Part shown: one piece after another, positions 10,674-22,667 of the stretch | How positions within the stretch are numbered: position 1 is the stretch's first letter | Layout: the number at the start of each line of letters is the position of its first letter | Source of the DNA: Citrobacter sp. On2M | GTDB lineage: Bacteria; Pseudomonadota; Gammaproteobacteria; Enterobacterales; Enterobacteriaceae | Direction of reading: 5' to 3' | DNA: 64,000 bases | Assembly (NCBI RefSeq): GCF_018035235.1 | Contig: NZ_WPCV01000005.1 | Coordinates: 1 to 64,000, forward strand | Position numbers and translations under genes: made by a program | The notes under the pieces: generated by a model | The model's input: only the letters and a program-made list of their open reading frames with translations | Told to the model about the DNA's origin: nothing | Databases searched by the model: none

Positions 10674-10831
10674 ACAATGAGTTAAACTTTACAATCAACT
10701 AGGATTTAACTTAAATCACCAGCAGCTTTATCCCTGGAATAATGACGACTTAGGAAAATAATGTTATTTTGTCCTAAACAATTTTGAATGTATTTCGACG
10801 CTTTACGGCAAATGCTGGTAGGTAACTATTC

Positions 10832-11350
10832 ATGAGCTATTCTTACCGACTCATACTTCTACTGGCACTGCTCCTGACCGGGTTACCGCTGTACGCCCAA
10901 AGCATTACAGAAGAAGCAAAATCTGTACGTGCTATGGTTTCCGGTATCGTTAGTTATACACGCTGGCCTGCACTTTCCGGGCCGCCCAAACTGTGTATTT
11001 TCTCTTCATCGCGTTTTTCCAGTGTTCTGGAAGATACCAGTACTGGGACATTACCCTATCTTCCCGTCATCATTCGTACGGAACAAGAAATATTAGTTTC
11101 GCAGTGTGACGGTTTTTATTTTGGAAAAGAATCACCTACTTATCAGGTGGAATTAAAGAATAAATATCCGACTAAGGCATTGTTATTAATTGCCGAACAG
11201 AATCCCGAATGCGTTATTGGCAGCGCCTTTTGCCTCATAATTAAAGATGAAGATGTGAGATTTTCCGTAAATATGGATTCCCTTTCACGCAGTGGCGTAA
11301 GGGTCAGTCCAGACGTATTGATGCTTGCACGGAATAATAAGCATGGATAA
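10832..11350 (+). CDS. yfiR: YfiR, periplasmic repressor of the diguanylate cyclase DgcN
   Basis: A 172-residue periplasmic protein with a Sec signal peptide (cleavage about after LYA, residue 22). In E. coli and Pseudomonas, YfiR binds the periplasmic domain of YfiN/DgcN and holds it inactive; reducing stress or YfiB sequestration releases it. Four Cys in the mature protein are consistent with the redox-sensitive disulfides of the family. It overlaps dgcN by 8 nt, implying translational coupling. Confidence 0.92.
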   Translation: MSYSYRLILLLALLLTGLPLYAQSITEEAKSVRAMVSGIVSYTRWPALSGPPKLCIFSSSRFSSVLEDTSTGTLPYLPVIIRTEQEILVSQCDGFYFGKESPTYQVELKNKYPTKALLLIAEQNPECVIGSAFCLIIKDEDVRFSVNMDSLSRSGVRVSPDVLMLARNNKHG

Positions 11351-12569
11351 GGGCCATTCTCCTGTAACACGCCCGACGTTTAAGCGGACATTACGGCGTA
11401 TCAGCATAATCAGTGTCCTGGTGACGATGACGTTGATCTGGTTGCTGCTCAGCATTTCTTCCGTGCTGGCATTGAGACAGTATGCGCAAAAGAACCTGGA
11501 TTTGACCGCTGCAACCATGACCCGTACGCTTGAAGCTGCGCTCGTTTTTTCTGATAGCGTCGCGGCAACGGAAACGCTGGCTGCACTGGGCCAGCAAGGG
11601 CAATTTTCCGTTGCGGAAGTTCGTAATAAAAACCAAAAGGCGATCGCCACCTGGCGTTATAACGCGCAGGACACCACGGAGAAGATCAGCGGACTGATCA
11701 GCCACTGGCTGTTCCCACAACCGGTCACTAAGCCTATTTTGCATAATGGCAACGTCATCGGCGAAGTACGATTGACCGCGCGCGATAGCGTCATTAGTCA
11801 TTTCATTTATTTGTCGCTGGCCGTTCTTACCGGGTGCATTCTGTTGGCATCAGGCATTGCATTAATGCTCACTCGCTATTTACACAATGGCGTCGTGGAA
11901 GCCCTGCAAAATATAACTGAAGTGGTACATGATGTTCGTACCAACCGTAATTTTTCACGACGTGTATCCGAAGAGCGCATTGAAGAGTTTCATCTTTTTG
12001 CCCAGGATTTTAATAGTCTGCTGGACGAGATGGAGGAGTGGCAACTTCGACTGCAGGCAAAGAACGCTCAGCTTTTGCGTACTGCACTCCATGATCCTCT
12101 GACGGGCCTGGCGAATCGTGCCGCATTTCGTAGCAGTATTAACGCGCTGATGAATGACGATGTCACCCACAGCAGTTCCGCATTGTTATTTCTTGATGGT
12201 GATAATTTTAAATTTATTAATGATACCTGGGGCCACGCTGCGGGGGATCGGGTTCTGATTGAAGTCGCAAAAAGGCTGTCCGAGTTTGGCGGTAATCGAC
12301 ATTCGCCATACAGACTTGGCGGCGACGAGTTCGCGATGGTGCTATATAGCGTTCATTCTGAATATGAGGTTCAGCGGATCTGTGCGGCACTTTCACAAGA
12401 GTTTGACCGACCTTTTGACCTGCATAATGGTCATTTAGCAAGCATGACACTCAGTATCGGTTTTGCGCTGACGTGGGAACATGCCTCTGCCGAGAAATTA
12501 CAAGAACTTGCCGATCAAAATATGTATCAGGCCAAACATATGCGTTCTGAACGCACTATTATTAAATAA
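11343..12569 (+). CDS. dgcN: DgcN (YfiN), membrane diguanylate cyclase
   Basis: Makes c-di-GMP from two GTP and links envelope stress to motility arrest, cell division and biofilm formation. The 408-residue product has a TM helix (about 25-47), a periplasmic CHASE8-like domain, a second TM helix (about 155-178), a HAMP linker and a C-terminal GGDEF domain with an intact LGGDEF active site. The ATG at 11343 inside the end of yfiR gives the E. coli length; the TTG at 11325 is less likely. Middle gene of yfiR-dgcN-yfiB. Confidence 0.95.
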   Translation: MDKGHSPVTRPTFKRTLRRISIISVLVTMTLIWLLLSISSVLALRQYAQKNLDLTAATMTRTLEAALVFSDSVAATETLAALGQQGQFSVAEVRNKNQKAIATWRYNAQDTTEKISGLISHWLFPQPVTKPILHNGNVIGEVRLTARDSVISHFIYLSLAVLTGCILLASGIALMLTRYLHNGVVEALQNITEVVHDVRTNRNFSRRVSEERIEEFHLFAQDFNSLLDEMEEWQLRLQAKNAQLLRTALHDPLTGLANRAAFRSSINALMNDDVTHSSSALLFLDGDNFKFINDTWGHAAGDRVLIEVAKRLSEFGGNRHSPYRLGGDEFAMVLYSVHSEYEVQRICAALSQEFDRPFDLHNGHLASMTLSIGFALTWEHASAEKLQELADQNMYQAKHMRSERTIIK

Positions 12570-12581
12570 GGAATCACACAC

Positions 12582-13064
12582 ATGCTAAAACGCTTATTAT
12601 CCCCATTTCTTTTGCTTTTACTGGTTGTGGCAGGCTGTCAGGCTCCTCAGGGAAAATTTACCCCAGAGCAAATTGCAGCCATGAAATCGTACGGATTTAC
12701 TGAAGCTTCCGGAGACTGGTCTCTTGGCCTGTCTGACAACATCCTGTTTGATAAAAACGACTACAAGCTCCGCCCCGAAAGCGAAAAACAGATCCAGGAA
12801 ATGGCTTCCAAACTGGCTGCTACCGGGCTTAACCATGCGCGCCTGGACGGTCATACCGATAACTACGGCGAAGACAGTTACAACGAAGCTCTGTCGCTCA
12901 AACGCGCGAATGTGGTTGCCGATGCCTGGGCACAGGGCGCCAACATTCCCCGCGCCAACCTGACAACTCAGGGGCTTGGGAAGAAATACCCGATCGCAAG
13001 CAACCAGACGTCAAAAGGTCGTGCTGAAAACCGTCGCGTTGCAGTCGTGATCTCGACGCCGTAA
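12582..13064 (+). CDS. yfiB: YfiB, OmpA-like outer-membrane lipoprotein
   Basis: A 160-residue lipoprotein with lipobox VVAGC (Cys19) and a C-terminal OmpA/Pal peptidoglycan-binding domain (the GHTDNYG and LGKKYP blocks). In this system it sequesters YfiR at the outer membrane, relieving inhibition of DgcN. It lies 12 nt after dgcN with AAGGA as ribosome-binding site, completing the operon. A GC-rich hairpin at 13078-13096 follows but lacks a T tract. Confidence 0.93.
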   Translation: MLKRLLSPFLLLLLVVAGCQAPQGKFTPEQIAAMKSYGFTEASGDWSLGLSDNILFDKNDYKLRPESEKQIQEMASKLAATGLNHARLDGHTDNYGEDSYNEALSLKRANVVADAWAQGANIPRANLTTQGLGKKYPIASNQTSKGRAENRRVAVVISTP

Positions 13065-13134
13065 TGAATATTCAACTGACTGCGCGCCGCGCAGTCATCT
13101 AATAACAAAAAACAAATGAATAAAGGTCGGAATA

Positions 13135-13170
13135 AAAAAAGGGCCAGCCTTTCGGCCAGCCCTTTTCTAA
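13135..13170 (-). terminator. Rho-independent terminator of the rpsP-rimM-trmD-rplS operon
   Basis: On the minus strand AAGGGCTGGCC-GAAA-GGCTGGCCCTT is followed by T7, about 25 nt after the rplS stop. Confidence 0.93.
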
Positions 13171-13192
13171 CAGGATGTCGCTTGCGCGAATC

Positions 13193-13543
<351 letters not shown>

Positions 13544-13579
13544 TTAATCTCTTATCCTGGGTAAACTGATATTGGGGGC

Positions 13580-14347
13580 TTACGCCTGCCCATCATGTTT
13601 ATGTTGCTGTTGCGCGTGTTCCTTTTTGAACTCCGCCAGCAACCTTGCTTGCTCTTCAGTCAGAGCCAGGTTTTCCAGAAGTTCAGGTCTTCTAAGCCAG
13701 GTCCGGCCCAGCGACTGCTTCAAACGCCAGCGACGTATCTCAGCATGGTTTCCTGACAGTAACACTGCCGGTACTTCCATCTGCTCTAACACTTCAGGTC
13801 GGGTATAGTGTGGGCAATCCAGCAATCCATCAGCAAACGAATCTTCGATTGCTGAAGCCTCATGACCCAGAACCCCCGGAATAAACCGGGAAACGGAGTC
13901 TATCAGCGTCATTGCTGGTAACTCACCACCGCTGAGGACGTAATCGCCGATTGACCATTCTTCGTCAATTTCGGTTTGAATCACGCGCTCATCTATTCCT
14001 TCATAGCGACCACACACCAGAATCAGCTTTTGATTCGTGGCCAGTTCGCTAACGCCCGCTTGATCAAGCTTGCGTCCCTGAGGTGAGAGATAAATCACCT
14101 TTGCGCCTTCACCAGCCGCAGCTTTCGCTGCATGAATGGCGTCCCGTAAGGGTTGCACCATCATTAACATCCCCGGTCCGCCGCCGTAAGGACGATCGTC
14201 CACGGTACGGTGCCGGTCATGAGTAAAGTCACGAGGACTCCAGCTCTGGATGTTTAGCAGGCCATTTTTTACTGCCCGGCCAGTTACCCCGTAATCGGTA
14301 ATTGCGCGGAACATTTCTGGAAACAGGCTAACGATACCTATAAACAC
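13580..14347 (-). CDS. trmD: TrmD, tRNA (guanine-N1-)-methyltransferase
   Basis: Makes m1G37 in tRNAs for CUN, CCN and CGG codons with S-adenosylmethionine, preventing +1 frameshifting. SPOUT-fold enzyme with its knot region visible as [16 protein letters not shown] and LSGGELPAM. The GTG at 14347, preceded by GGGGA, gives 255 residues, equal to E. coli. An upstream in-frame start at 14410 would overlap the end of rimM and add 21 unrelated residues, so it was rejected. The GTG start may keep TrmD levels below the ribosomal proteins, as known for this operon. Confidence 0.96.
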   Translation of the reverse strand: MFIGIVSLFPEMFRAITDYGVTGRAVKNGLLNIQSWSPRDFTHDRHRTVDDRPYGGGPGMLMMVQPLRDAIHAAKAAAGEGAKVIYLSPQGRKLDQAGVSELATNQKLILVCGRYEGIDERVIQTEIDEEWSIGDYVLSGGELPAMTLIDSVSRFIPGVLGHEASAIEDSFADGLLDCPHYTRPEVLEQMEVPAVLLSGNHAEIRRWRLKQSLGRTWLRRPELLENLALTEEQARLLAEFKKEHAQQQHKHDGQA

Positions 14348-14391
14348 AAGCCAATCCCCATAACGCCGACTTTTACCGTTTATCCGGTGGT

Positions 14392-14940
14392 TTAAAAACC
14401 AGGATCCCAATCTACTTCGATAGTTCGAGTAGCGAGATCGACTTTCTTGATAACCTGCCCATCGAGGAACGGCACAAGACGTTCCTTGATACCAAACGCA
14501 TCTTTCAGGTTTGCCTTGATGACGATGACGTCATTCGAACCGGTTTCCATCATATCGACGACTTTACCGAGATCGTAGCCTTCAGTGGTCACTACCTGGC
14601 AGCCCATAAGGTCTTTCCAGTAGTAAGAACCATCTTCCAGCGCTGGCAACTGCGAGGAATCCACGACAATTTCGCAATTAGTCAGTAGATTCGCCGAATC
14701 ACGATCGTCAACGCCTTTCAGCTTGATGATCAGAGCCTGATTGTGGTGCTTCCAGCTTTCCAGCTGTACTTGCTGCCACTGACCCGCCTTCTGGATAAAC
14801 CAGGGCTGATAGTCAAAAATGCTTTCGGCGTCTTCAGTGGAAGAAAACACTCTGAGCCAACCACGGATACCGTAAGAAGACCCCATTTTCCCCAAAACAA
14901 TGGGTTCCACAGGAGCCTGTGCGGCGAGTTGCTTGCTCAT
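14392..14940 (-). CDS. rimM: RimM, 16S rRNA maturation factor
   Basis: Binds ribosomal protein uS19 and assists maturation of the 30S head. 182 residues with an N-terminal RimM barrel ([15 protein letters not shown]) and a C-terminal PRC-barrel (DLMGCQVVT...DVIVIKA). Starts at 14943 (ATG) and 14949 (GTG) are also in frame; 14940 matches the E. coli N-terminus MSKQ. Second gene of the operon, 18 nt after rpsP. Confidence 0.95.
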   Translation of the reverse strand: MSKQLAAQAPVEPIVLGKMGSSYGIRGWLRVFSSTEDAESIFDYQPWFIQKAGQWQQVQLESWKHHNQALIIKLKGVDDRDSANLLTNCEIVVDSSQLPALEDGSYYWKDLMGCQVVTTEGYDLGKVVDMMETGSNDVIVIKANLKDAFGIKERLVPFLDGQVIKKVDLATRTIEVDWDPGF

Positions 14941-14958
14941 CATGACCACCGTGACAGA

Positions 14959-15265
<307 letters not shown>

Positions 15266-15500
15266 CATATTAAAAGCCCGAAAATTTTACTGATTTCTGG
15301 GGAAAATGCAATCAGCAGTTGATAACTCTGCTATAAAAGGCCGTCGGCAGTGCCGTCAGCCTCCGGAGCGTACACGCAGTACGTGAGCATTTACTCGCTC
15401 CGCTCGCCCTTCGGGCCGCCCTAAAGGGCGTTCAAAACACTACATTGTTTTGTCGAGCACACTCCGGTGTCAAAATGGCAAATAAGGTAGCCCGATATAT

Positions 15501-16862
15501 TTATCTACCGGGGAAGCCGGGCGGCATCATCCCCTTCATACCACGCATCATCTTAGCCATACCGCCCTTCTTCATTTTCTTCATCATGCGCTGCATGTCG
15601 TCGAACTGTTTCAGAAGGCGGTTTACGTCCTGTACCTGCATACCGCAACCAGCAGCAATACGGCGTTTACGGGAACCTTTGATGATTTCTGGCTTAGCGC
15701 GTTCTTTCATCGTCATCGAGTTGATGATGGCTTCCATACGCACCAGCACTTTATCGTCCATTTGCGATTTCACGTTGTCAGGGATCTGACCCATGCCCGG
15801 TAGCTTGCCCATCAGACTTGCCATACCGCCCATGTTTTTCATCTGGTTGAGCTGCTCAAGGAAATCGTTGAGATCGAAGCCATCGCCTTTTTTCAGCTTG
15901 CTGGCTAATTTCTCGGCCTGCGCGCGATCAACTTTGCTTTCGATATCTTCGATAAGCGACAGCACGTCGCCCATGCCGAGAATACGCGAAGCAATCCTGT
16001 CCGGGTGGAACGGCTCCAGTGCTTCAGTTTTCTCCCCGACGCCGAGGAATTTAATCGGCTTGCCGGTGATGTGGCGAATAGAGAGCGCGGCACCGCCACG
16101 AGCATCACCATCAACTTTAGTCAGCACCACACCGGTTAACGGCAGCGCTTCGTTAAAGGCTTTGGCGGTATTTGCAGCATCCTGACCGGTCATGGCATCG
16201 ACCACAAACAGCGTTTCTACCGGCTTGATAGAAGCGTGAACCTGTTTGATTTCGTCCATCATCGCTTCATCAACGTGCAAACGACCGGCGGTATCCACCA
16301 GCAGCACGTCGTAGAATTTGAGTTTGGCTTCTTTCAGCGCGGCGTTAACGATATCAACCGGCTTCTGGCCGACATCCGACGGGAAGAAGTCCACACCGAC
16401 CTGCTCGGCCAGCGTTTCCAGCTGTTTGATCGCCGCCGGGCGATACACGTCTGCGGAAACCACCAGCACTTTCTTCTTGTGCTTCTCACGCAGGAACTTA
16501 CCCAGCTTACCGACGCTGGTGGTTTTACCCGCACCCTGCAGGCCCGCCATCAGCACAACGGCTGGCGGCTGTGCAGCCAGATTCAGGGTCTGGTTTTCTT
16601 CGCCCATTGCCGCAACCAGTTCGTTACGGACAATCTTGACGAACTCCTGACCCGGCGTCAGGCTTTTGTTAACTTCATGACCAACCGCTTTCTCTTTTAC
16701 GCGATTGATAAACTCACGCACTACCGGCAGCGCTACGTCAGCCTCCAGCAGCGCCATGCGCACTTCGCGCAGCGTTTCTTTAACGTTGTCTTCAGTAAGG
16801 CGTCCACGGCCACTGATATTGCGCAGCGTGCGCGACAAACGATCGGTTAAATTATCAAACAT
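15501..16862 (-). CDS. ffh: Ffh, signal recognition particle GTPase
   Basis: With 4.5S RNA it forms the SRP that delivers nascent inner-membrane proteins to FtsY. 453 residues: N domain (about 1-85), G domain with P-loop GLQGAGKTT (about 105), DTAGRLH and TKVDGDARGG, and the methionine-rich M domain (about 325-453) that binds signal sequences and RNA. Length equals E. coli Ffh. It is divergent from ypjD. Confidence 0.98.
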   Translation of the reverse strand: MFDNLTDRLSRTLRNISGRGRLTEDNVKETLREVRMALLEADVALPVVREFINRVKEKAVGHEVNKSLTPGQEFVKIVRNELVAAMGEENQTLNLAAQPPAVVLMAGLQGAGKTTSVGKLGKFLREKHKKKVLVVSADVYRPAAIKQLETLAEQVGVDFFPSDVGQKPVDIVNAALKEAKLKFYDVLLVDTAGRLHVDEAMMDEIKQVHASIKPVETLFVVDAMTGQDAANTAKAFNEALPLTGVVLTKVDGDARGGAALSIRHITGKPIKFLGVGEKTEALEPFHPDRIASRILGMGDVLSLIEDIESKVDRAQAEKLASKLKKGDGFDLNDFLEQLNQMKNMGGMASLMGKLPGMGQIPDNVKSQMDDKVLVRMEAIINSMTMKERAKPEIIKGSRKRRIAAGCGMQVQDVNRLLKQFDDMQRMMKKMKKGGMAKMMRGMKGMMPPGFPGR

Positions 16863-17027
16863 TGTCTCTCGCCTGGGGTGGAAACGGTCGGTCGCGACAG
16901 CGACACATCAACAGAAATTTGTCGCAGTATAACATGAAGCCGCCTTTGTTGTTATGCAACGGTTGGAGCAGCGGTCACGTAACGCTATACTGCTTTTCTT
17001 TATCACTGGCCAACTGTCGACACCTAT

Positions 17028-17819
17028 ATGCCCGTTTTTGCTCTGCTCGCCCTTGTCGCCTACTCAGTCAGCCTTGCGCTGATTATTCCCGCTCTGCTGC
17101 AAAAAAACAGCGGCTGGCGGCGTATGGCTATTCTCTCTGCGGTCGTCGCGCTGGTGTGCCATGCTGTCGCTCTGGAAGCACGTATTCTACCCGGCGGTGA
17201 AAGCGGACAAAACCTGAGTCTGCTGAACGTTGGCTCGCTGGTGAGTCTGATGATCTGTACCGTGATGACCATCGTCGCGTCGCGCAATCGCGGCTGGCTA
17301 TTGCTGCCCATTGTCTACGCCTTTGCGCTGATAAACCTGGCCTTCGCCACGTTTATGCCTAACGAGTTCATCACCCATCTCGAAGCTACGCCGGGCATGA
17401 TGATCCATATCGGGCTTTCGCTTTTCGCTTACGCCACGCTGATTATCGCCGCACTCTATGCGCTACAGCTTGCGTGGATTGACTACCAGCTGAAAAACAA
17501 AAAACTGGCTTTCAGCAATGAGATGCCGCCGCTGATGAGTATTGAGCGGAAAATGTTTCATATCACCCAAATTGGCGTGGTTCTGCTGACACTCACCCTG
17601 TGCACCGGCCTGTTTTACATGCACAACCTGTTCAGCACGGAGAACATTGATAAAGCCGTCCTCTCTATCGTGGCATGGTTTGTCTATATCGTTCTGTTGT
17701 GGGGGCATTACCATGAAGGCTGGCGCGGACGTCGCGTCGTATGGTTTAACGTCGCAGGCGCAGGCATTCTGACGCTGGCCTATTTCGGCAGCCGTATCCT
17801 GCAGCAGTTCGTGAGTTAA
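17028..17819 (+). CDS. ypjD: YpjD, CcsA/CcmC-like inner-membrane protein
   Basis: A 263-residue membrane protein of the cytochrome c assembly (CcsA-like) family with about eight hydrophobic segments and the family's WGHYHEGWRGRR region near the C-terminus. No direct function is established. It precedes corB by 18 nt and is probably cotranscribed, as in E. coli. Confidence 0.9.
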   Translation: MPVFALLALVAYSVSLALIIPALLQKNSGWRRMAILSAVVALVCHAVALEARILPGGESGQNLSLLNVGSLVSLMICTVMTIVASRNRGWLLLPIVYAFALINLAFATFMPNEFITHLEATPGMMIHIGLSLFAYATLIIAALYALQLAWIDYQLKNKKLAFSNEMPPLMSIERKMFHITQIGVVLLTLTLCTGLFYMHNLFSTENIDKAVLSIVAWFVYIVLLWGHYHEGWRGRRVVWFNVAGAGILTLAYFGSRILQQFVS

Positions 17820-17837
17820 ATCTTTAAGGAACCCTAC

Positions 17838-19127
17838 GTGGAACACATCTCCACCACCACACTCATTGTCACGCTTCTCATCATGGTGGTCATATCCGCC
17901 TATTTTTCCGGTTCTGAAACCGGAATGATGACCCTGAATCGCTACCGTCTACGTCATCGGGCCAAGCAGGGAAATCGTCAGGCGAAACGCGTTGAAAAGT
18001 TACTGCGCAAGCCGGACCGTCTGATAAGTCTGGTACTCATCGGGAATAACCTGGTGAATATTCTGGCCTCCGCGCTCGGTACCATTGTCGGTATGCGCCT
18101 GTATGGCGATGCGGGCGTCGCCATTGCCACCGGGGTATTGACGTTTGTAGTGCTGATATTTGCCGAAGTACTGCCAAAGACCATTGCCGCGCTTTATCCG
18201 GAAAAAGTCGCCTATCCAAGCAGCGTCCTGCTGGCCCCACTGCAGATTCTGATGATGCCGTTGGTCTGGCTACTCAATACCATCACGCGGCTGCTAATGC
18301 GCATGATGGGCATCAAAACGGATATCGTGGTGAGCGGTTCGTTGAGCAAAGATGAACTGCGAACGCTGGTGAATGAATCGCGCTCGCAAATTTCACGCCG
18401 TAACCAGGATATGCTGCTGTCCGTGCTGGATCTGGAAAAAGTCAGCGTCGATGACATCATGATCCCGCGTAACGAAATCATCGGTATTGATATTAACGAT
18501 GACTGGAAGTCTATCGTACGTCAGCTTTCGCACTCTCCGCACGGCCGCATTGTGCTGTACCGAGACTCGCTGGACGATGCTATCAGTATGCTGCGCGTGC
18601 GTGAGGCCTGGCGATTAATGGCAGAAAAAAAAGAGTTCACCAAAGAGACCATGTTACGCGCCGCCGACGAAATCTATTACGTCCCGGAAGGTACACCGCT
18701 TAGCACCCAGCTCATTAAGTTTCAGCGAAATAAAAAGAAAGTGGGTCTGGTCGTTAATGAATATGGCGATATTCAGGGACTGGTCACGGTTGAGGATATA
18801 CTGGAAGAGATTGTCGGCGACTTCACCACCTCAATGTCACCCACGCTTGCCGAAGAAGTAACGCCGCAAAATGATGGCTCAGTGATCATTGACGGCAGCG
18901 CCAACGTTCGTGAAATCAATAAGGCGTTTAACTGGCACCTGCCGGAAGATGACGCCCGGACCGTGAATGGTATTATTCTTGAAGCACTGGAAGAGATCCC
19001 GGTTGCCGGTACGCGTGTGCGTATTGGGCAGTATGATATCGATATTCTCGACGTCCAGGACAATATGATTAAGCAGGTGCAGGTCTTGCCGGTCAAACCG
19101 CTACGGGAAAGCGTGTCGGATCAGTGA
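17838..19127 (+). CDS. corB: CorB (YfjD), CNNM-type Mg2+/Co2+ transport protein
   Basis: Inner-membrane protein linked to magnesium and cobalt efflux. 429 residues: N-terminal CNNM/DUF21 domain with about four membrane segments (1-190, SGSETGMM motif), two CBS domains (about 205-330; VVNEYGDIQGLVTVEDILEE) and a C-terminal CorC/HlyC domain (about 345-425). GTG start at 17838 with AAGGA upstream. Confidence 0.92.
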   Translation: MEHISTTTLIVTLLIMVVISAYFSGSETGMMTLNRYRLRHRAKQGNRQAKRVEKLLRKPDRLISLVLIGNNLVNILASALGTIVGMRLYGDAGVAIATGVLTFVVLIFAEVLPKTIAALYPEKVAYPSSVLLAPLQILMMPLVWLLNTITRLLMRMMGIKTDIVVSGSLSKDELRTLVNESRSQISRRNQDMLLSVLDLEKVSVDDIMIPRNEIIGIDINDDWKSIVRQLSHSPHGRIVLYRDSLDDAISMLRVREAWRLMAEKKEFTKETMLRAADEIYYVPEGTPLSTQLIKFQRNKKKVGLVVNEYGDIQGLVTVEDILEEIVGDFTTSMSPTLAEEVTPQNDGSVIIDGSANVREINKAFNWHLPEDDARTVNGIILEALEEIPVAGTRVRIGQYDIDILDVQDNMIKQVQVLPVKPLRESVSDQ

Positions 19128-19177
19128 GCGTAATTCAGGCCGGGTAGCGCGTGAGCATTACCCGACCTGAAAGCTGA

Positions 19178-19771
19178 TTAGCCTTTGGCTTTCGCCACAG
19201 AGACCATCGCGGCGCGAATGGTACGTCCGTTCAGGGTATAACCTTTCTGCATAACCATCAGCACATTACCGGCGGCAACGTCGTCAGACTCTACCATTGC
19301 AATGGCCTGGTGCACGTTCGGGTCCATCGGCACATCAATATCCGCCACCACCTGTACGCCAAACTTCGCCACAACATCCAGCATTGACTTACGGGTCAGC
19401 TCAATACCTTCAACCATCGCCGCCATCGCGTCATTATCTTTGTCCGCCACTTCCAGCGCGCGGTCCAGGCTATCCAGCACCGGCAGCAGTTCGTTGACGA
19501 ATTTTTCCAGCGCAAATTTATGCGCTTTTTCTACGTCCAGTTCGGTACGACGACGCAGGTTTTCCATTTCCGCTTTGATACGCAACACGCTGTCGCGCTC
19601 GCGAGTTTCGGCTTCAGCAAGCTGAGCTTCCAGATTCGCAATTTTTTCATCGCGCGGATCCACCTGCTCAGCAGAAGCGTTTGATTCAACCGCCTCAACT
19701 TCTTCGTGCTGATCCATGATAATTTCTTCCGGGGCTTGCCCCTCAGGCGTTTTCTGTTCTTTACTACTCAT
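19178..19771 (-). CDS. grpE: GrpE, nucleotide exchange factor of DnaK
   Basis: Promotes ADP release from DnaK and acts as a thermosensor. 197 residues: a long N-terminal coiled coil (about 40-90), a helical bundle and the C-terminal beta domain with [14 protein letters not shown]. The ATG at 19771 matches the E. coli start; an in-frame ATG at 19795 adds eight residues and lies in the region shared with nadK. Divergent from nadK. Confidence 0.96.
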   Translation of the reverse strand: MSSKEQKTPEGQAPEEIIMDQHEEVEAVESNASAEQVDPRDEKIANLEAQLAEAETRERDSVLRIKAEMENLRRRTELDVEKAHKFALEKFVNELLPVLDSLDRALEVADKDNDAMAAMVEGIELTRKSMLDVVAKFGVQVVADIDVPMDPNVHQAIAMVESDDVAAGNVLMVMQKGYTLNGRTIRAAMVSVAKAKG

Positions 19772-19892
19772 GAATTTCTCCGCGTTTTTTCGCATTCATC
19801 TCGCTAACCTGGATTATTATGGGGATAAGATTCTGGGTTTCAAGGGAAGTACTCACATTGTCACTAATCTTCGTTACAAGGACCTCGAGAAA

Positions 19893-20771
19893 ATGAACAA
19901 ACATTTCAAGTGTATTGGCATTGTGGGGCATCCACGTCACCCCACTGCACTGACCACACATGAAATGCTCTACCGCTGGCTTTGCGCCAAAGGTTATGAG
20001 GTTATCGTCGAGCAACAAATCGCCCACGAGCTGCAGTTGAAAAATGTGAAAACCGGTACGCTCGCAGAGATTGGCCATCAGGCAGACCTCGCCGTGGTCG
20101 TTGGCGGCGATGGCAATATGTTGGGTGCGGCACGCACTCTGGCACGTTATGACATCAAGGTTATCGGGATTAACCGCGGCAACCTCGGTTTCCTGACCGA
20201 TCTAGACCCTGACAATGCCCAGCAGCAGTTAGCTGACGTGCTGGAAGGCCACTACATCAGCGAAAAGCGCTTTCTACTCGAAGCCCAGGTGTGCCAGCAA
20301 GATTGCCAAAAGCGCATTAGCACGGCCATCAATGAAGTTGTGCTGCACCCCGGAAAAGTGGCGCACATGATTGAATTTGAAGTCTACATTGATGAAATCT
20401 TTGCCTTCTCTCAGCGTTCTGACGGGCTAATTATCTCCACCCCTACCGGCTCTACCGCCTATTCGCTCTCTGCCGGAGGCCCAATTCTGACGCCTTCTTT
20501 AGATGCTATTACGCTGGTACCGATGTTCCCGCATACGCTTTCTGCGCGACCGCTGGTGATCAACAGTAGCAGCACGATTCGCCTGCGCTTTTCACATCGC
20601 CGGAACGATTTGGAGATCAGCTGTGACAGCCAGATCGCCCTGCCTATCCAGGAAGGTGAAGACGTATTGATTCGCCGCTGTGATTATCATCTGAACCTGA
20701 TACACCCCAAAGATTACAGCTATTTCAATACATTAAGCACTAAGTTAGGCTGGTCAAAAAAATTATTCTAA
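19893..20771 (+). CDS. nadK: NadK, NAD kinase
   Basis: Phosphorylates NAD+ to NADP+ with ATP; essential. 292 residues with the family GGDGN motif (VVGGDGNML, about 70-78), the [15 protein letters not shown]-type binding loop ([10 protein letters not shown]) and TLSARPLVI. The start at 19893 gives the E. coli length; longer starts would overlap the divergent grpE promoter region. Confidence 0.97.
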   Translation: MNKHFKCIGIVGHPRHPTALTTHEMLYRWLCAKGYEVIVEQQIAHELQLKNVKTGTLAEIGHQADLAVVVGGDGNMLGAARTLARYDIKVIGINRGNLGFLTDLDPDNAQQQLADVLEGHYISEKRFLLEAQVCQQDCQKRISTAINEVVLHPGKVAHMIEFEVYIDEIFAFSQRSDGLIISTPTGSTAYSLSAGGPILTPSLDAITLVPMFPHTLSARPLVINSSSTIRLRFSHRRNDLEISCDSQIALPIQEGEDVLIRRCDYHLNLIHPKDYSYFNTLSTKLGWSKKLF

Positions 20772-20788
20772 TTTAACGCCAACCTCTT

Positions 20789-20808
20789 TACTGTATAAAA
20801 AACCAGTT
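20789..20808. promoter_or_regulatory. LexA (SOS) box, distal
   Basis: TACTGTATAAAAAACCAGTT has the CTG-N10-CAG core of LexA sites. Together with the second box it mirrors the arrangement upstream of E. coli recN. Confidence 0.85.
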
Positions 20809-20810
20809 TA

Positions 20811-20830
20811 TACTGTATGTAATTACAGTT
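20811..20830. promoter_or_regulatory. LexA (SOS) box, proximal
   Basis: TACTGTATGTAATTACAGTT, CTG-N10-CAG, adjacent to the distal box and 26 bp before the recN start. Tandem boxes imply tight SOS repression of recN. Confidence 0.9.
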
Positions 20831-20856
20831 ATGGTTTTTCATACAGGAAAACAGCT

Positions 20857-22518
20857 ATGTTGGCACAACTGACCATCAGCAATTTTGCTATCGTTCGTGA
20901 ACTTGAGATCGATTTTCAGAGCGGAATGACCGTCATTACCGGCGAGACTGGTGCGGGTAAGTCCATTGCCATTGATGCCCTCGGTTTGTGCCTGGGCGGC
21001 AGGGCCGATGCCGACATGGTGCGTACAGGCGCCACCCGAGCCGACCTGTGCGCCCGTTTTGCCTTAAAAGACACCCCCGCGGCCCTGCGCTGGCTGGAAG
21101 AAAACCAGCTTGAGGAGGGTCGTGAGTGTTTGCTGCGTCGCGTAATCAGCAACGATGGCCGCTCCCGAGGCTTTATCAACGGCACCGCCGTTCCCCTGTC
21201 GCAACTGCGTGAGCTGGGACAACTGCTTATTCAAATCCACGGCCAGCACGCGCACCAACTCCTGACGAAATCTGAACACCAAAAATCCCTGCTTGATGGT
21301 TATGCCAATGAAGTGTCCCTGACTCAGGAAATGGCCGCGCGCTACCAGCTGTGGCACCAGAGCTGTCGCGACCTCGCCCATCATCAGCAACAAAGCCAGG
21401 AACGCGCGGCTCGGGCGGAGCTGTTACAGTATCAGTTAAAGGAACTGAACGAATTTAGCCCGCAGCCGGGCGAATTTGAGCAAATTGATGAAGAGTACAA
21501 ACGTCTGGCTAACAGTGGGCAATTGCTCACGTCCAGCCAACAGGCACTGGCTATCATGGCAGACGGCGAAGACGTTAATCTGCAAAGTCAGCTGTATACG
21601 GTAAAACAGCTGGTTAGTGAACTGGCAGGAATGGACGGTAAGCTCTCCGGTATTCTGGACATGCTGGAAGAGGCGACCATCCAGCTCAGTGAAGCCAGCG
21701 ACGAGCTTCGCCACTATTGCGATCGTCTGGATTTAGACCCTAACCGCTTGTTCGAACTGGAGCAACGTATTTCCAGACAAATCTCGTTGGCGCGTAAGCA
21801 TCATGTTGCCCCTGAAGCACTGCCACTGTTCTACCAGTCATTGCTGGATGAGCAACAACAACTGGACGATCAGGCAGACTCACTCGAAACATTAACCCTG
21901 GCGGTGAACAATCATCACCAGCAGGCGCTGGAAACGGCAAAAATGCTGCATCAGCAGCGTCAACATTATGCTCAGGAACTGGGACAACTTATTACAGAGA
22001 GCATGCATGCTCTCTCGATGCCGCACGGTGTCTTTTGTATTGATGTGAAATTTGAGGAACACCATCTGAGCGCAGACGGTGCCGATCGCGTGGAATTTAA
22101 AGTTACCACTAACCCCGGTCAGCCGTTACAGCCCATTGCGAAAGTCGCTTCTGGCGGCGAGCTGTCTCGCATTGCGCTGGCTATTCAGGTCATCACCGCA
22201 CGTAAAATGGAAACCCCTGCCCTGATTTTCGATGAGGTGGATGTCGGTATTAGCGGCCCGACTGCTGCTGTGGTGGGTAAAATGCTGCGTCAGCTAGGTG
22301 AGTCAACCCAGGTTATGTGTGTGACTCACCTGCCGCAGGTTGCTGGCTGCGGTCATCAACATTTCTATGTCAGCAAAGAAACTGACGGCGCAATGACCGA
22401 AACACACATGCAGCCGCTTGATAAACGCGCTCGTCTGCAGGAATTAGCCCGCCTGCTTGGCGGGAGCGAAGTGACGCGCAATACCCTCGCAAATGCAAAA
22501 GAACTGCTGGCGGCATAA
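20857..22518 (+). CDS. recN: RecN, SMC-like DNA repair ATPase
   Basis: Acts with RecA in double-strand break repair, holding sister DNA molecules together. 553 residues: Walker A GETGAGKS (about 29-36), a long coiled coil in the middle, then the ABC signature SGGELSR (about 430) and Walker B ALIFDEVD. Length equals E. coli RecN. Two LexA boxes overlap the promoter region, so it is expected to be strongly DNA-damage inducible. Confidence 0.97.
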   Translation: MLAQLTISNFAIVRELEIDFQSGMTVITGETGAGKSIAIDALGLCLGGRADADMVRTGATRADLCARFALKDTPAALRWLEENQLEEGRECLLRRVISNDGRSRGFINGTAVPLSQLRELGQLLIQIHGQHAHQLLTKSEHQKSLLDGYANEVSLTQEMAARYQLWHQSCRDLAHHQQQSQERAARAELLQYQLKELNEFSPQPGEFEQIDEEYKRLANSGQLLTSSQQALAIMADGEDVNLQSQLYTVKQLVSELAGMDGKLSGILDMLEEATIQLSEASDELRHYCDRLDLDPNRLFELEQRISRQISLARKHHVAPEALPLFYQSLLDEQQQLDDQADSLETLTLAVNNHHQQALETAKMLHQQRQHYAQELGQLITESMHALSMPHGVFCIDVKFEEHHLSADGADRVEFKVTTNPGQPLQPIAKVASGGELSRIALAIQVITARKMETPALIFDEVDVGISGPTAAVVGKMLRQLGESTQVMCVTHLPQVAGCGHQHFYVSKETDGAMTETHMQPLDKRARLQELARLLGGSEVTRNTLANAKELLAA

Positions 22519-22667
22519 ACTTTTTTACCTTGTGAAGGTCTGAGTTCAACATAAAATCGCCGACCGACCCGACAGCAAAAGGTTTTAAAGTGGTGAAAGG
22601 TCTATTATCATCGGCATATTACATATGAGCCGCGTACTGCTCGGGCCCGAAAAGGAATCAAATCACT

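Noticed and set aside
19716-19892. Longer start for nadK
   Set aside because: It would overlap the divergent grpE coding region and promoter; the start at 19893 gives the normal length with an adequate ribosome-binding site.
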